From Owenia fusiformis (lineage: Eukaryota; Annelida; Polychaeta; Sabellida; Oweniidae): DNA of 64,000 nt. Under the pieces are notes generated by a model. The model was not told where the DNA came from, did not search any database, and worked only from the letters and a program-made list of their open reading frames with translations. Each line of letters begins with the position of its first letter. The stretch's first letter is position 1. Both the position numbers and the translations under genes were made by a program. Shown here one piece after another: positions 43,949 through 54,949 of the stretch. Where the stretch lies: positions 27,531,985 through 27,595,984 of the forward strand of contig CAIIXF020000004.1 in assembly GCA_903813345.2 (NCBI GenBank), read 5' to 3'.

Positions 43949-44890
43949 TTGTCAGCGAATTCTCAATCTTGTGAGAAGAGGATTCAACTAGTCACGTGTA
44001 ACAAGAATCATACAAGAGAAGGAAAATGTCGAAATTTGTTGAGACATACTGTTAACGGTTTCCTTAAGACGTATCGAAGAACTGGTACTTTGCAAGACCA
44101 TTCATCCAACAAAGGCGCTAAATCAAGATGGCAGGAGCAATATTCTGATTTCATCGACAATACAGTGAGGCAATATAATAAAGCCCCTGCCTGAGATTTG
44201 GCAGCATTGCTAAAAACCCACTTTGGTGTTTCTTTTTCCGAGTGTACAGTACAGAAACAGCGAAAAAAAACTTGGATTGACCCAGTGTGGGACATGTTAT
44301 TGCCAGATCGCGAGGGAGGCCAATAAGCCGAAACGTCTTGCGTTTGCTATCTTAAACATCACAAACAAGGAATCGTATGATGATGTGATCTTCACAGATG
44401 AGATGACTGAAAATGGAATGTGCAACTGGGCGTTCAATGTAAAAATGCAAGCGTACTGCAAAGCCTAAACACCCCTATTCTGTACATGTTTGGGCCGGAA
44501 TATCCCGCTGCTGCAACTGGAGTTTGTGTATTTACTGACATCACTGGGTGTTCTACCAAAATATCTTAAACAATACATTGATACCATTTGTTCAGAAAGT
44601 ATACCCAGATGGACATAGGTTATGGCAAGACAACGACCCAAAACATGTATCCAAAGCCACACAGGAATGGATGAATCAGAACGCTGTGAACCATTGTGAA
44701 ACTCCGGCTGAAAGCCCAGACATGAGCCCCATATAAAATCTCTGGGCTGCTAATCACATCAGAAAGAATAAGAAGCCTGGAACCAAGGAGGGATTTGTCA
44801 GCGGAATCATGGGATATAGTCATCCCTGAAATGTGCAACAAGTACATTAATCATATACATCGAGTCATGCCAGATGTTGTTTCTCAACAA
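43949..44890 (+). pseudogene. Tc1-like transposase, frameshifted and with its catalytic Glu codon lost
   Basis: Frames carry an HTH region with LKTYRRTGTLQDH (43949), then LGLTQCGTCYCQIAREANKP and DVIFTDEM (first Asp, 44223), then YPDGHRLWQDNDPKHVS (second Asp, 44548) and TPAESPDMSPI. The expected E of the ...PIENLW motif is TAA at 44734-44736, after which NLWAANHIRKNKKPG continues in the same frame and CNKYINHIHRVMPDVV follows after one more shift. The order matches DD34E Tc1-like transposases in which the N-D-P-K-H motif is usual. At least three frameshifts and two stops are present. Confidence 0.75.
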
Positions 44891-44973
44891 TGTGCCCAAA
44901 CCTTCTCAGGGCCAGTCATACTTGCAAAAGAGTCGTTCAACTGGTTTCTAAAGCATGCCAGTTTGTTATTCAA

Positions 44974-45037
44974 ACATAGGCCGCTTTAAAAAGCCGTACT
45001 GCCAACATAGGCAGCTTTAAAAAGCCGTACTGCCAAT
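44974..45037. repeat. 31-32 bp tandem duplication
   Basis: ACATAGGC(C/A)GCTTTAAAAAGCC followed by GTACTGCCA occurs twice. Looser ~55 bp periodicity (CAAATTG with TTTTATCTA) continues to about 45180. Confidence 0.8.
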
Positions 45038-45429
45038 TTGCATGACATTTGACATGTCAATTTTTATCTATGCATCAAATTGCATAATTCCAATTTTACA
45101 AATGTTGATTTTTATCTAGGCATTAAATTGCAAATATTCAAAGTTTACATATGTTAATCTTTACCCATGCAACAAATTGAACAATCCCAATTCCAAATCA
45201 CATACACAAGATTCTTCAGATTTTACCATGTGTCTATCATCAGTACATCAAAGGATCCGTTACCTAATGTACCTGAAGGTGCCCCCAAAGGTTTCATTGA
45301 AAATAATATGGAAATAGTTACCTTTATCAATTATGAACACATCATTTGGAACATGTCATTTGGATTAAAACTGAGGTCATTCAGTGCATTTAAGTTTGAC
45401 TACACAAATCATTCTAAATTTCATTTTAG

Positions 45430-45970
45430 GGGTATGTATGATAGTACTACATCACCAGCTACAACTTCATCTACTACTGCACCTACTACATCACCATCTA
45501 CTATTACATCGTTTACTGAACAACCATCTTCCATCACATCTTTGGCTGCAACACCACCCACTACATCTTCATCTGGAGCTACAATGACAAACATAACATC
45601 TTCGTGTGCGACAACATGCAGTGTGTCATCTTCACCTTCATCTTCATCATCATCTGCTACTCTCGTCAGGGTAGATGGCATTCCGTTAGCGTACACTAAT
45701 GAGAATGTGTTTCTATATGATCCTAGAACATTCGGCATCGGGATTCCTAACACAACTCTTGAAAATAGGAATCAGTCAGTCTTCAGGAGATTTCGAGAGC
45801 AGGCCAGGTGGGCTCCCAACAAACGGGTAGATATTTTTTCCGTGGGCGTCCACGCTCTACCACGTAAGGAGACGGTGAAATTCACTGACATTTATGGGAA
45901 TAAAGTGGAATATTCCCAGGATTCACTTGCTTTAAAAGGACCTGACGGCACTGTATGCAAACATCTTTGA
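45430..45970 (+). CDS. Ser/Thr-rich exon, unknown protein
   Basis: Part of the longest open frame of the window (267 codons from 45167), but a consensus acceptor (ttcattttag at 45429) suggests the true exon starts at 45430. The first 75 residues are a Ser/Thr/Pro linker; then a folded-looking part has VDGIPLAYTNENVFLYDP, RRFREQARWAPNKRVDIFS and VKFTDIYGNKVEYSQDS, ending VCKHL-stop. It lies 0.2 kb upstream of the kinase-like fragment on the same strand and could be its upstream exon. No homologue is recognised. Confidence 0.4.
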
Positions 45971-46129
45971 ACAATTTAAAATCTTCAAATCTCACACCAA
46001 TCAACTATTTAACTATTGTGCCAATAATATTCTCAATATCTCATATGCCATGTGCTTGCAACCTCTGGCATAGATTCGACAATCAAGAGCAGTGTGTTGC
46101 TCATCATCATCTAGGACATTCAGGTACTC

Positions 46130-46483
46130 AAGAAATTCATTCACTCATCGATCTTGGCTTAGCTGAGAATTGACAATCCACTGAAATACTCCAAGCCGAC
46201 AGCAACAGATTGCGACTGGATCACCCCTGAAGTAAGCAGCGCAACATCACCTCGGTCTGTGCAGACTGACATTTTTTCTATTGGGACATTTATTGGAGAT
46301 GTCTGTTCCTCAACCACAACTAGAGGTCTCTCTGATCTGATTTACATGTGTAAATGCACAGAACCATCAAAAAGACCCTGCATCCGTCAGATTAGGCATT
46401 ATCTTACTGGGTTTGAATTCTTGCCAAGAATGCCTTGCCTTATTTGCAACATCAAAAGAAGTAACAACATATTTTTACAATAA
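46130..46483 (+). pseudogene. Protein-kinase-like C-lobe fragment
   Basis: In order: HSLIDLGLAEN (DFG-like, subdomain VII), one frameshift, then KYSKPTATDCDWITPE (APE-like, VIII), QTDIFSIGTFIGDV (D-(V/I)-F-S-x-G, IX) and LIYMCKCTEPSKRP (x-C-x-x-x-P-x-x-R-P, XI). The spacing fits a kinase C-lobe with a deletion between IX and XI. Catalytic HRD is not clear upstream (45.96-46.13 kb is too diverged). The frame ends at TAA 46481-46483. Whether this is a host-gene remnant or a transposon-captured kinase cannot be told. Confidence 0.45.
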
Positions 46484-47173
46484 TGATATGTATCTTTATT
46501 GGAGAAAATATGGTAAAGATTAATAAAATTAACTAGACAATATTGACATGGGCATTGAGTGAAAATTCTACTAAATAGATGCAAACAAATGATGATTGGA
46601 ACAATCAATGGTGGAGGATCAGCGCCTGTCCATAGAATTGCTGGAAAGAGAAACACCCCTGAGAACGTAAGAGCAGTTTTTATGAGATCCATGGCTCTTT
46701 GGGATCTGGCCTCAACTGAGACAAGAAACACCACCATGAAAGCCAGGGAGATGGAGCACCTTAAGAACAATGCAAGGATTTGCTAGAAGGATTCGTTAGA
46801 AGGATCTTTATATCCGTGAATGTTGGTGATCAGGTCTTCCACATGTATTCATTTGAAATCTTTAGAGAGGTTTTTATGCATTAAAATTTATAGCTGATTT
46901 TTTGGCAGTTTAAGTAAACGTTGGTGTGGCTAATTTGGATTTTCCATTCTGAATTTTAATTAAATTTTATTTAATGGTGTGATTGTGTTCATTTTGTGTT
47001 TTGTTTTTATTTCAGAAAATATATTAGAAAACAGAGTTAAGTAGAAGTCACAGATGGAGACAGTGAGAATGGAGTTATATCGAAATTTTGGTCTTGTGAC
47101 ATTGGAAGGACAGAGATCCTTGAATAAGGGAGAAAATACCTGTTCAAAAATTTAGAGACTACTAGATATTTGC
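46484..47173. other. No supported gene
   Basis: A 75-codon frame at 46559-46786 (RAVFMRSMALWDLASTETR) has no recognised family. A possible short exon lies at 47015-47100 (starts ENILENRVK). Confidence 0.35.
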
Positions 47174-47577
47174 ATGTACAAATGTGTATATTTGCACAGC
47201 ATCGCCGACAAATCAGAGGCTAAAGCAGCCTTAGCCAATCTCATAAGTGATTTTTATGTGAGCAATGCAGATCACCTCCAAGAAGGCAACAACGATGACA
47301 GAGATTATGGCACCAGTAGGATTATACTTGAGAGAATCCAAGAACTTGATATTCTGAATGCCATCATTTGCATTTTACACGACTCAATGGTAAAGCCCTG
47401 AAGAAAATTATCCTGGACAGCTGTAACGAAATCTATGAGCCTGGATCAGGAGCTTTCGATACACATGCCATTCCAAAGATCAACATTTTCCATATGTCAA
47501 CGTGCCAAAGTGTCTTTGTCAATGTCACAATTCATGAAGATCGTCAATGTAACAAAAGCGAGGGAATAAATATGTGA
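47174..47577 (+). CDS. Two overlapping open frames, unrecognised
   Basis: Frame one (47174-47401) reads SEAKAALANLISDFYVSNAD and ERIQELDILNAIICILHDSM; frame two (47368-47577) reads KALKKIILDSCNEIYEPGSG. They overlap by 33 bases and could be one protein split by a frameshift. The helical composition is protein-like, but I do not recognise the family. Confidence 0.3.
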
Positions 47578-47952
47578 ACTGAGTCTACATTAATTAACCA
47601 AACATAAAACCACATGTATATTCTCAAACTAGACTATCTTCCTTAACTTTGAGCCAAATTATTGTCCACAATTTGACTTATAAGTGATGTAAAATCAAGA
47701 AATAAAATATCTTAATGAAAACGAAGCCTGACGCATCGTCAGCTTAACTAGGTGAGTACCAGTGATCATTTTTGTGCAAGATATAAAGGACCATATTGCA
47801 CTCTCCATTGGGATCTCCCCATAAGAAAAAAATAATTCATCTGATTTTTCAAAATGAGTATTCTGCTTTAATTATTACATTTATATGCACACTAGTATCT
47901 TGTTGATCTATATTCAGCACTGTATTGATGTATAGGCCACTTTTTAGGGTCA

Positions 47953-48062
47953 TAATTCAATCATGAAGTGTAGAGGCATAAATTCCAAACCAGGAAGTAT
48001 TTTTGTGTCTGTTAGAATCCATTTGCATCCTACGCATCCCTACATCTTATCCAACTATGAAA
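47953..48062. repeat. Copy of the 11.0 kb repeat
   Basis: AATTCAATCATGAAGTGTAG through CATCTTATCCAACTATGA matches 11012-11115. At 11.1 kb this repeat is cut by the hAT-like MITE at the matching point. Confidence 0.85.
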
Positions 48063-48119
48063 TATAATACAAATACATTCTTTGGTATATTGGTACAACG
48101 GACAACCAAGAAATAGCAT

Positions 48120-49625
48120 AATTGGAATAATGTTTGACACAGACGCTACAAACAAGACCGATTGGCATCAAAACTTCATGAAGACTCCCAGATCCCTTGC
48201 CTGCAAGAAGGGGATTTGTGCAACATGGAACACCTAGCAAACTTTCAGACCTTCTACAACAATATGTATCAAATATATGTGTACGACAAAGACAGAAGTA
48301 AAAAAACGTAAACCTCTACTACTACGACCGACATGTTGCCATCATGAAAAACCTAACTGGGCTTTTCAACAGCAGGCAATACTGTTTTGAATGCTGCAGT
48401 GGTTACAACAAAAAAATAAACCATCGAACCAAGGGATATGTCAGTATTGCGAGGTGGTAAGTTCCCCTCACCCAGTGTAAGGGTCATTTTATCGCCAAAG
48501 AGTTCTGCTTCCCAGATTAGGGTCTTCATTTCACAGGCTGGCAGTGTCTGCTCAACCACAAAAGGCCATCTGAATTGAGAGGGGGGGGCAAAGTGTGATG
48601 TCATGTTTTACTGCGATCGTTGCCACCACGTGGCTAGTAGAATAGAATGACAAATCAACTAGGCAACTGGTAAACATCATGCCATTTATCACCAATGCTA
48701 CGACCATGTGTGTAAAATATGTAAGAAAAAGGTACAAGCCAAATACCTGTGCTTTGTCCAACAGTGCATGGATCTATAAAGTCGGAGAGAAGCATATTTT
48801 GAGTTCCAATGGCAAAGTGCAATCGTACGTGACAGCGACAGTGGTGATGAGGTTGGGGATATCCAGGATGAGGAGCTCGGAGGTAAGCAGTTGTTCGATA
48901 TTTACTGCCTGGTTTATATGGTTTGGCTGTAATAACGATATTACTTCGCTAATTTCAATGACAAAGTTGCATTTTTCGTCTCCTTCAAATACATGTGCCT
49001 CAATATTTAGAACTCATCAGCGATGCACAAGGCCAGGCTGCAAATAGGAAATCAAAAGGGTTCCAGGGCTACATATTTTTTGTTATTGAGACACATTGTG
49101 ACAACACGATGCAGTTACACGAGCCCAACTTAATTGTTGCACAAAAGTGTTGCATTACACACTGCCTTGACAAGGAGTTTAAAACCTACAATGATCAGTT
49201 CTGTGTAGAGTGTGGCCCTAGACAGGTGGTGTTCTTTGGGGACGGCTGTATATCAGACTTTTGTATGTGGTTATTTAAACCAGAGCATAGGGCATATTTG
49301 GGCGTAGCCCATAATTTTAAAGGTACGTTTTGATACTATAAAATTATTATACGTGTTTGCTTATGTAGTACTTCTTAGTAGTGGGTGGTGTATTAACACA
49401 ACTGTTTTTACATTTGCTTTACTTTTCCTTGTGTAGGGTACGATTTGTACTTCCTGTTAAAATGGATCTACTAAAATAGCAGTCACCCACATGCAGTCGG
49501 ACTGGGAAAAATGGCCATCCCGACGGCCATGAGAAATGATTCGCAAATACTGTTATTAAAAGTCAACGTGAGTGGCGTCACCTACCTTTTGTTGGGAGGC
49601 TGAGCAACAGCTGTGGTCCTACAGG
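48120..49625 (+). pseudogene. Family-B DNA polymerase of Polinton/Maverick type, decayed
   Basis: Cysteine-rich segments in shifting frames (CLQEGDLCNMEHLANF about 48195, RQYCFECCSGYNKK about 48375, FYCDRCHHVASR about 48607) match the zinc-knuckle N-terminal region of Polinton-type protein-primed polymerases. A clean frame at 48995-49333 has HEPNLIVAQKCC then FCMWLFKPEHRAYLGVAHNF, the start of the exonuclease domain (HN(F/M)KG(Y/F)D motif), ending at a gt donor. After a tgtgtag acceptor (49437) the sequence continues in the same family style. Stops and frame changes show it is dead. Polymerase palm motifs, integrase and capsid genes were not found nearby. Confidence 0.55.
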
Positions 49626-50204
49626 CAGAAATTAGGTAAATTATAAAATGCGAAAATATATGTGTGAGCCGCACCGGATGAAAACGCACTAGTTAAAATT
49701 CAAACCAAGAGATGGAGATCTCTGTACACTTATAGTTCAAGCCCATATGTAGCCATTTGTGCCGATATTTTTCCAGAGAGCTACTGCGTAACTGATGTGG
49801 CTGTATTGCAGCAGGGTGTGCTTAAGTTTATAGGGGCATTTCAAGCTAGCACAGATCTGAACCACTTAGAGACATGATAATTGAATAGAAAAATACTTGT
49901 ACATACAGCACAATTGTTTTTTCTTTTGCAGGCTAACTGAGAATATTCTTATCTCAAAGGATGAGTGGAGAACAAATCTCCATGCCATAACAGTGATCAT
50001 TGGAGTAAAGTGTAAGTAAGAATTTGTTTTGGGGAAAGTATTTGTTCTTCCTTTTTTGGACATTCTGCTCTTGGGAAGGTGCTCAATTACCAACAGTTAT
50101 GGATAAAGAAGATTTTAAAATATTGATTTGTCTTCCATTTGAACATAGAAATGTCTTGTTGAAAAGTCTTGTTGAATCACATACAAACTAACAATTGAAA
50201 AGAA
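49626..50204. other. No gene recognised
   Basis: Sequence downstream of the polymerase remnant may include further decayed coding parts (49800-49960 reads partly open), but no motif could be assigned. Confidence 0.3.
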
Positions 50205-50414
50205 ATGTGCTCTCAAGTGGCACAATTGACTGTTATTGTATTAATTTTCCGGTCTATGCATACATCAAACAACCAAATGGAATGGTTGACAAATCATTTA
50301 GGCCATACCAATAATGTTCACAAGATTCACTATAGAATGACCAATGGTGCAATAGGGAGAGTGGACATGACAAAGCTGATGTATAATAGAACACAACCTC
50401 CTAGCAAGATATAG
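50205..50414 (+). pseudogene. Tyrosine-recombinase-like C-terminal tail, copy 1
   Basis: The frame has EWLTNHLGHTNNVHKIHYRM followed by RVDMTKLMYNRTQPPSKI-stop. The L-G-H motif, followed by a Tyr nine residues on (LGHTNNVHKIHY), is the box-II signature of tyrosine recombinases, here in the version I recall from invertebrate transposon proteins that end LGH....(H)..(Y)R. The catalytic core upstream is not preserved. The same coding and flanking sequence recurs at 56.2-56.7 kb. Confidence 0.45.
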
Positions 50415-50467
50415 AGGGAAAGCTCTTGATGATAGTACACTAGAAGGTAAGGGAGCATGTCAAAAGA

Positions 50468-50600
50468 TCAAATAAGCCAAATAAGCTATATATTTGTCGC
50501 CAAATAAGCTATATATTATCAGCTAGGATGGAGGGGAAGTAGGTTATAGCGTAGAGATGGGGAGGATGTATCGAATGGCACAATGTGCCATTTCACCACA
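50468..50600. repeat. Single unit of the AAGCTATATATT satellite
   Basis: Shares GCCAAATAAGCTATATATTT, GTCGCCAAATAAGC, GGGGAAGTAGGTTATAG and ATCGAATGGCACAATG-type words with the array at 56740-57355, and follows recombinase tail copy 1 at the same distance. Confidence 0.8.
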
Positions 50601-50626
50601 TTTTAGTGGAACTACGCTATTATTGC

Positions 50627-51976
50627 GGGGTCAACCCAGTTGTCCGAAACCCAGTTGTCCGAAACCCAGTTGTCCGAAACCCAATTCTCCGAAACCGACA
50701 ACTGGGTTTCGGAGAACTGGGGTGTACTCAACCCAGTTGTCCGAAACCCAGTTGTCCGAAACCCAATTCTCCGAAACCCAGTTGTCCGAAACCCAGTTCT
50801 CCGAAAATAAGGGGATCTTATCAAAAAATACAATTTTTTAAAACGAATCTTGTCGCAACATCTGCGAATCACGACAGCATAACATTTGAATCACGTTGAC
50901 ATGACATCATTGCAAAATTAGGCTAAATATGCTAAGTCAAAACGTTAATTAGCCCACGAAAGTTCATGGGTAACTTGAGAACTACAAAATACAACCAAAT
51001 ACTTTTCGAACGTACAATAGCAATATTTCTCACCTAACGTCTTCATAGTTTTAGGAACGTATTTTAAACGCATGATAGCCAAATATATCAAGATACTCGG
51101 GAAGATACTATATCTGCCTAAATGAAGTTATCTAGTGTTGACAAAGTTTTGAAATATATTTTATCCAGATCCATCAGAAATTAACTTATCCAATACATTA
51201 CTTTACTAGTTCTAGTATCTTGCATGACTCGTTCATAAGAATTCTTTAATTCTACCTCGTCCCCAATACGTCCTCAGACAGACAAGAAATTGAAGTCACA
51301 CCCGTTTGTTTGCGTGGCATATTTATAGCCTACGTATACGCACTTTCTCTGATTATTGTCAAACAAATACATTTCAGGAGAAGAACATAAAAAACAAATG
51401 CCTGAAACGAATGCCGAAACATAAATCCCAAGTGATAAAGTTTAGAATGTTTTATTCTTTTACGATTTGATAAGAGACCGCGAGACTAAGAAATTAAATG
51501 CGACGAAATATTTTGACAACGTAATTTGTATACTGTTTTATTCTTAAAGTTCTATGCGATAACTTATTTTAATTGTTTCAAAATGTTTCATTTTATTTTG
51601 CCTATATAAAAGAGATTGAAGAAGATAAGATAAACTGTTCCGTAATATATATTGTGTTTTAATAACCTTTTTTAGAATCACAATGTAAAATAAATTTCCC
51701 GTTCCTGCCATTCTGGTAACGCCATGCAATGGATGCAATTCAAAGTGAGAGAGAGATTTATGAATATCTGAATATATATGCGTCCATGCCATTATTTTGG
51801 CCAAATACATGGCATGAAACTGACGTAAGCTTAAGTAAGCTACGCCCCCCCCTTTCTCTGGTAAATTATGACTTTATTTTTCGGAGTAATGGGTTTCGGA
51901 CAACTGGGTTTCGGGGAATTGGGTTTCGGACAACTGGGTTTCGGACAACTGGGTTTCGGAGAACTGGGGTGTACCC
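50627..51976. mobile_element. 1.35 kb element with CCCAGTTGTCCGAAA subterminal repeats and 8 bp TSD
   Basis: ATTATTGC flanks both ends (50619-50626 and 51977-51984), an exact 8 bp target duplication. The left end GGGGTCAACCCAGTTGTCCG and the right end (complement GGGTACACCCCAGTTCTCCG) are inverted. Subterminal zones (50633-50810 and 51888-51968) consist of alternating CCCAGTTGTCCGAAA and CCCAATTCTCCGAAA units. At 50697-50729 a reversed terminus (CGGAGAACTGGGGTGTAC) is embedded, as if a second end had been inserted. The interior is AT-rich without a transposase. hAT- or Zisupton-like; class is not certain. Confidence 0.8.
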
Positions 51977-52264
51977 ATTATTGCACACTTCGTAATTTTT
52001 TTTGTTACAAATCATGCATGTCAACATTTTCCAAATATAGTTAACAGCATGGGTTAGAAGATTAAGTAACGAAGACACTGATGATAACTGGAAAATTACA
52101 CCACACAACCACTTGAATAAATTAGGAGAATATTACCTATTTGACTGTAGAAACGTTATAGAGAAGCTAAAGATAAAAAATGAATTACCTGATTTTTACA
52201 CTGAGGTATTGGAAGGATGGTCAAAAATTCAAGAAAAAACACTAAATGTGCCTGACATTTATTT

Positions 52265-52655
52265 TGCACTTTTGAGTTGAGGGAAGGATACAAGCATTTC
52301 ACGGTAATAAATATCAATTTATATTCATTATCTCTGTATTTTAAGTATCCATTAACTATCAAGTCTAAGGTCCATGCATACAATAATATATTTGTAAATT
52401 CTGATATTCTCAAGTGAGTTCAATTCAGATATCTTGTATTATTTTTTATATTCAGGTGGTACACAAAACAAATTCTAAAATGAAACACAAGAACCAAGCA
52501 ACAGGGGAGACAATAGACGTCCATACAAACACCATTGATGGATGATGCAAACATGACAAGGACCATTTCCAAAAGATTAATGGAACCAGTTTGTCTAACT
52601 GTGGCGACCCCATGTACAATGCCTGCAAAAGAACAAGCAATTGTCAAGTCATTTA
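52265..52655 (+). pseudogene. Merlin transposase, copy 2, decayed
   Basis: GYKHFT at about 52284-52301 ends at a gtaata donor as in copy 1; after a ttcag acceptor (52455) the sequence has VVHKTNSKMKHKNQATGETI and VHTNTIDG-stop-CKHDKDHFQKINGTSL. The W of the HTNT(M/I)EG(R)W motif region is a TGA at 52543-52545 and the catalytic Glu reads Asp. The exon start retained here shows the join that is interrupted in copy 1. Confidence 0.7.
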
Positions 52656-52709
52656 AGAAATTCTTAAAAATCATTTCCATGTATAGATAATGAGGCTCAT
52701 AGATTTATA

Positions 52710-53812
52710 TACAGGGTGGTCCAAAAAAAATTGGAACATTTGTTAATTGAACACAAAACCATTATTTCTCCTCTAAAATGCACCAAAATTTCACTGAGCA
52801 TAGTTCAGTCACTTATCCCTCTGATGTAAAGTTTATAGGTGCAAACCACAAATTTAATGCATTAAACTAGTCAATGTTTGATATGACCCCCTTTACTTAA
52901 ATATACACTTGACAATTTCGCAGCTACTTTTTCAAGTATTCTTTATTTCAAAGCTTTAATGAACATGTTGATTGCTATACACATTTTATAAAATCATATT
53001 AAGATGAAATGAGATATTAACATCTATGGTTTACTGGAAAACTATTGTGTTATTGTCAACTTAAGAATACCCCAAATCATTATTTTTATTTCAGAGTAGG
53101 AAAGAAAGAACATGTCAGAGGTGAGTGATTGCATAACCCATACAGCTACTAAACTGACAAAATCATTGTTTCCACTTTTCAGTAGAGGGGAAACTGACTA
53201 GTTATTTACAAGGCTTTATTAAAGACCACCTCTAAGCACACATAATATAATATATAATTTGTGTTCTGGGAAACTCTTTTATGATATTGATATACATATA
53301 TTGATATATTTAATGAATATTATTCATATTAGAACAAGAAAGGGGGGGGGGTCATTTACCAGTCAAAACAGACTGCCCTGGCCTCTTTCTGGAGAATATT
53401 GAATCAGTAATATATCCAACAATAGCCATCAAAATATGCTTGATACCCATCAATTTAGGTAAAAAAATGTTGAATATGTTCATATATTTGATCTTCTAAG
53501 GCAAACATATAAGTAGTTTGTTCAAGCTGATTTTTTAATCAAGATGGCTTGGACAAAATCAAACGAACAGCAAAGTGAATGAATCATTTCAAAACTGAGT
53601 CCCAGGCTTCAACTTGTAATTCAGGAGAAAAGGGGTCATATCAAACATTCTCTAGTTTAATGCATTAACTTTGTTGTTTGCACCTATAAACTTTACATCA
53701 GATAAATAAGTGATTGAACAATACTCAGTGAAATTTTGGTGCATTTTAGAGAAAAAATAACGATTTTGAGTTCAATTATCAAATGTTCCAATTTTTTTTG
53801 GACCACCCTGTA
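52710..53812. mobile_element. 1.1 kb TA-flanked element with about 190 bp inverted ends
   Basis: TA-CAGGGTGGTCCAAAAAAAAT at the left mirrors the right end, followed by TA. Arms cover about 52712-52895 and 53637-53810 (including GCACCAAAATTTCACTGAG and TAAAGTTTATAGGTGCAAAC and complements). The core is AT-rich with a G-run at 53341-53350 and no transposase frame. Confidence 0.85.
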
Positions 53813-53829
53813 TATATACATAAATATTA

Positions 53830-54172
53830 TAGAAAATGAAAAACACTATCTCCTTCACTCTACGAAATATAATAAACAAAGAAGTATAATGTTGTCTAAA
53901 ATGAAAATGCCAGTACAAGAAAATCTATTTATTTATTTAATGTCTGGTAAAGATCAAAACTGAATAAATGTAGCAAAATATATATTTACATCCAGTAACT
54001 ATAGCTATATCTCTAGTGCACAAGTGCATCATCATCCTTAATAGTAATACTGATAGTTAAGAAGTTTTTTTTACATGTAAATGTCTTCTTTTTCCTTCCT
54101 TTATAATTGTTATAATTCTTTGTTTGTACATGTACTTGACCCCAAAGGGTGTGAATGTACTTGAAGAATAAA
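53830..54172 (+). repeat. LINE 3' end, uninterrupted copy
   Basis: Encodes NEKHYLLHSTKYNKQRS directly followed by SKMKMPVQENLFIYLMSGKD and ends GTACTTGAAGAATAAATAT. It shows the join that at 17.70/18.43 kb is split by 0.73 kb of foreign sequence. The 5' side is truncated at the TA-flanked element. Confidence 0.85.
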
Positions 54173-54177
54173 TATAT

Positions 54178-54508
54178 GTATCTCATACTTGAGTGGGATT
54201 TGGGTAGATATCACCCGGGAATATATATCGTATCTGAGGAGCGGGCAGGATATATTGTATATGTCCCGCTCCAAGCCAATTGCGGGCAGATATAATATAT
54301 CCATCCCGCTCCCGGGAATTTTTCAAAAGTTTAAATATCAAAAGTTAAAATTTTTAATTTTAAAATTTAATTTTTTTAAGTTTAAATGTTACAATTTCAT
54401 TGTATTGAACAAAAAGAATTTTACGAAAATGTTAAATATAAATATCTTGTCATTTGAAAAAGGTGGAAAAGGTTATATCTACCCTAAACCCACTCAAGTA
54501 TGAGATAC
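54178..54508. mobile_element. MITE, about 330 bp
   Basis: GTATCTCATACTTGAGTGGG at the left is exactly inverted at the right (CCCACTCAAGTATGAGATAC) and the match extends through GGGTAGATAT. An internal smaller palindrome (GGAGCGGGCAGGATATATTG with TATGTCCCGCTCC) lies at about 54238-54275. Confidence 0.9.
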
Positions 54509-54512
54509 ACCA

Positions 54513-54634
54513 GTTATGCATGTATCCCCTTGGGATATACAATACATCTTCCCTCGTTCCCTTTGGTCCCTCGGGAAGATATATTGTATATCCCTCGGGA
54601 TATTCCCTGTATCCAAAACCTCCCAGTGCATAAC
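54513..54634. mobile_element. Palindromic MITE, about 122 bp
   Basis: GTTATGCATGTATCCCC and the complementary TGTATCC...GTGCATAAC bracket a hairpin whose arms include GGGATATACAATACATCTTCC and its imperfect inverse; the loop is near GTTCCCTTTGGTCC. It lies 5 bp after the previous MITE. Confidence 0.8.
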
Positions 54635-54745
54635 CCCTATATATATCATCCTTTGGTTAAAATATAATTATAGTCATTTAAAAAAATGAGTAGAAATAGG
54701 TATGCCAACAGGTGACTGCACAAGAGTGGAATTCTGGTAGCAAAA

Positions 54746-54949
54746 ATGAATAAAGTGATAATTGAGCCCCACAAAAAGTTTGATTCATTTGCAGGAGTTA
54801 GAGGATGTAATCCTTTGTCTGATCTTTCTTCAAAGACAAGGGTTTTGTTGAAGCGCTTCAACAGAGACCAGAAGCAAGGAAAGGATTTTCACACATATAT
54901 CATGGAGTATTATATAAAAGACATTCAAAGCCAGGGGTTTCCTACATGA
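54746..54949 (+). CDS. Short open frame, unrecognised
   Basis: The frame carries FDSFAGVRGCNPLSDLSSKT and RVLLKRFNRDQKQGKDFHTY and ends QSQGFPT-stop. It looks protein-like but no family is recognised. Confidence 0.25.
   Translation: MNKVIIEPHKKFDSFAGVRGCNPLSDLSSKTRVLLKRFNRDQKQGKDFHTYIMEYYIKDIQSQGFPT

Noticed and set aside
45384-45753. His/Leu-rich plus-strand and Asp/Val-rich minus-strand frames
   Set aside because: Shadows of the Ser/Thr-rich exon in other frames.
50557-50899. Pro/Lys/Ser repeat frames and a CRISPR-like look
   Set aside because: The short repeats are contiguous without unique spacers and belong to the ends of a transposon with an 8 bp TSD; not a CRISPR array, and the host is an animal.
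51866-52108. Frames with repeated RNPVVRNP
   Set aside because: Translation of the same subterminal transposon repeats.
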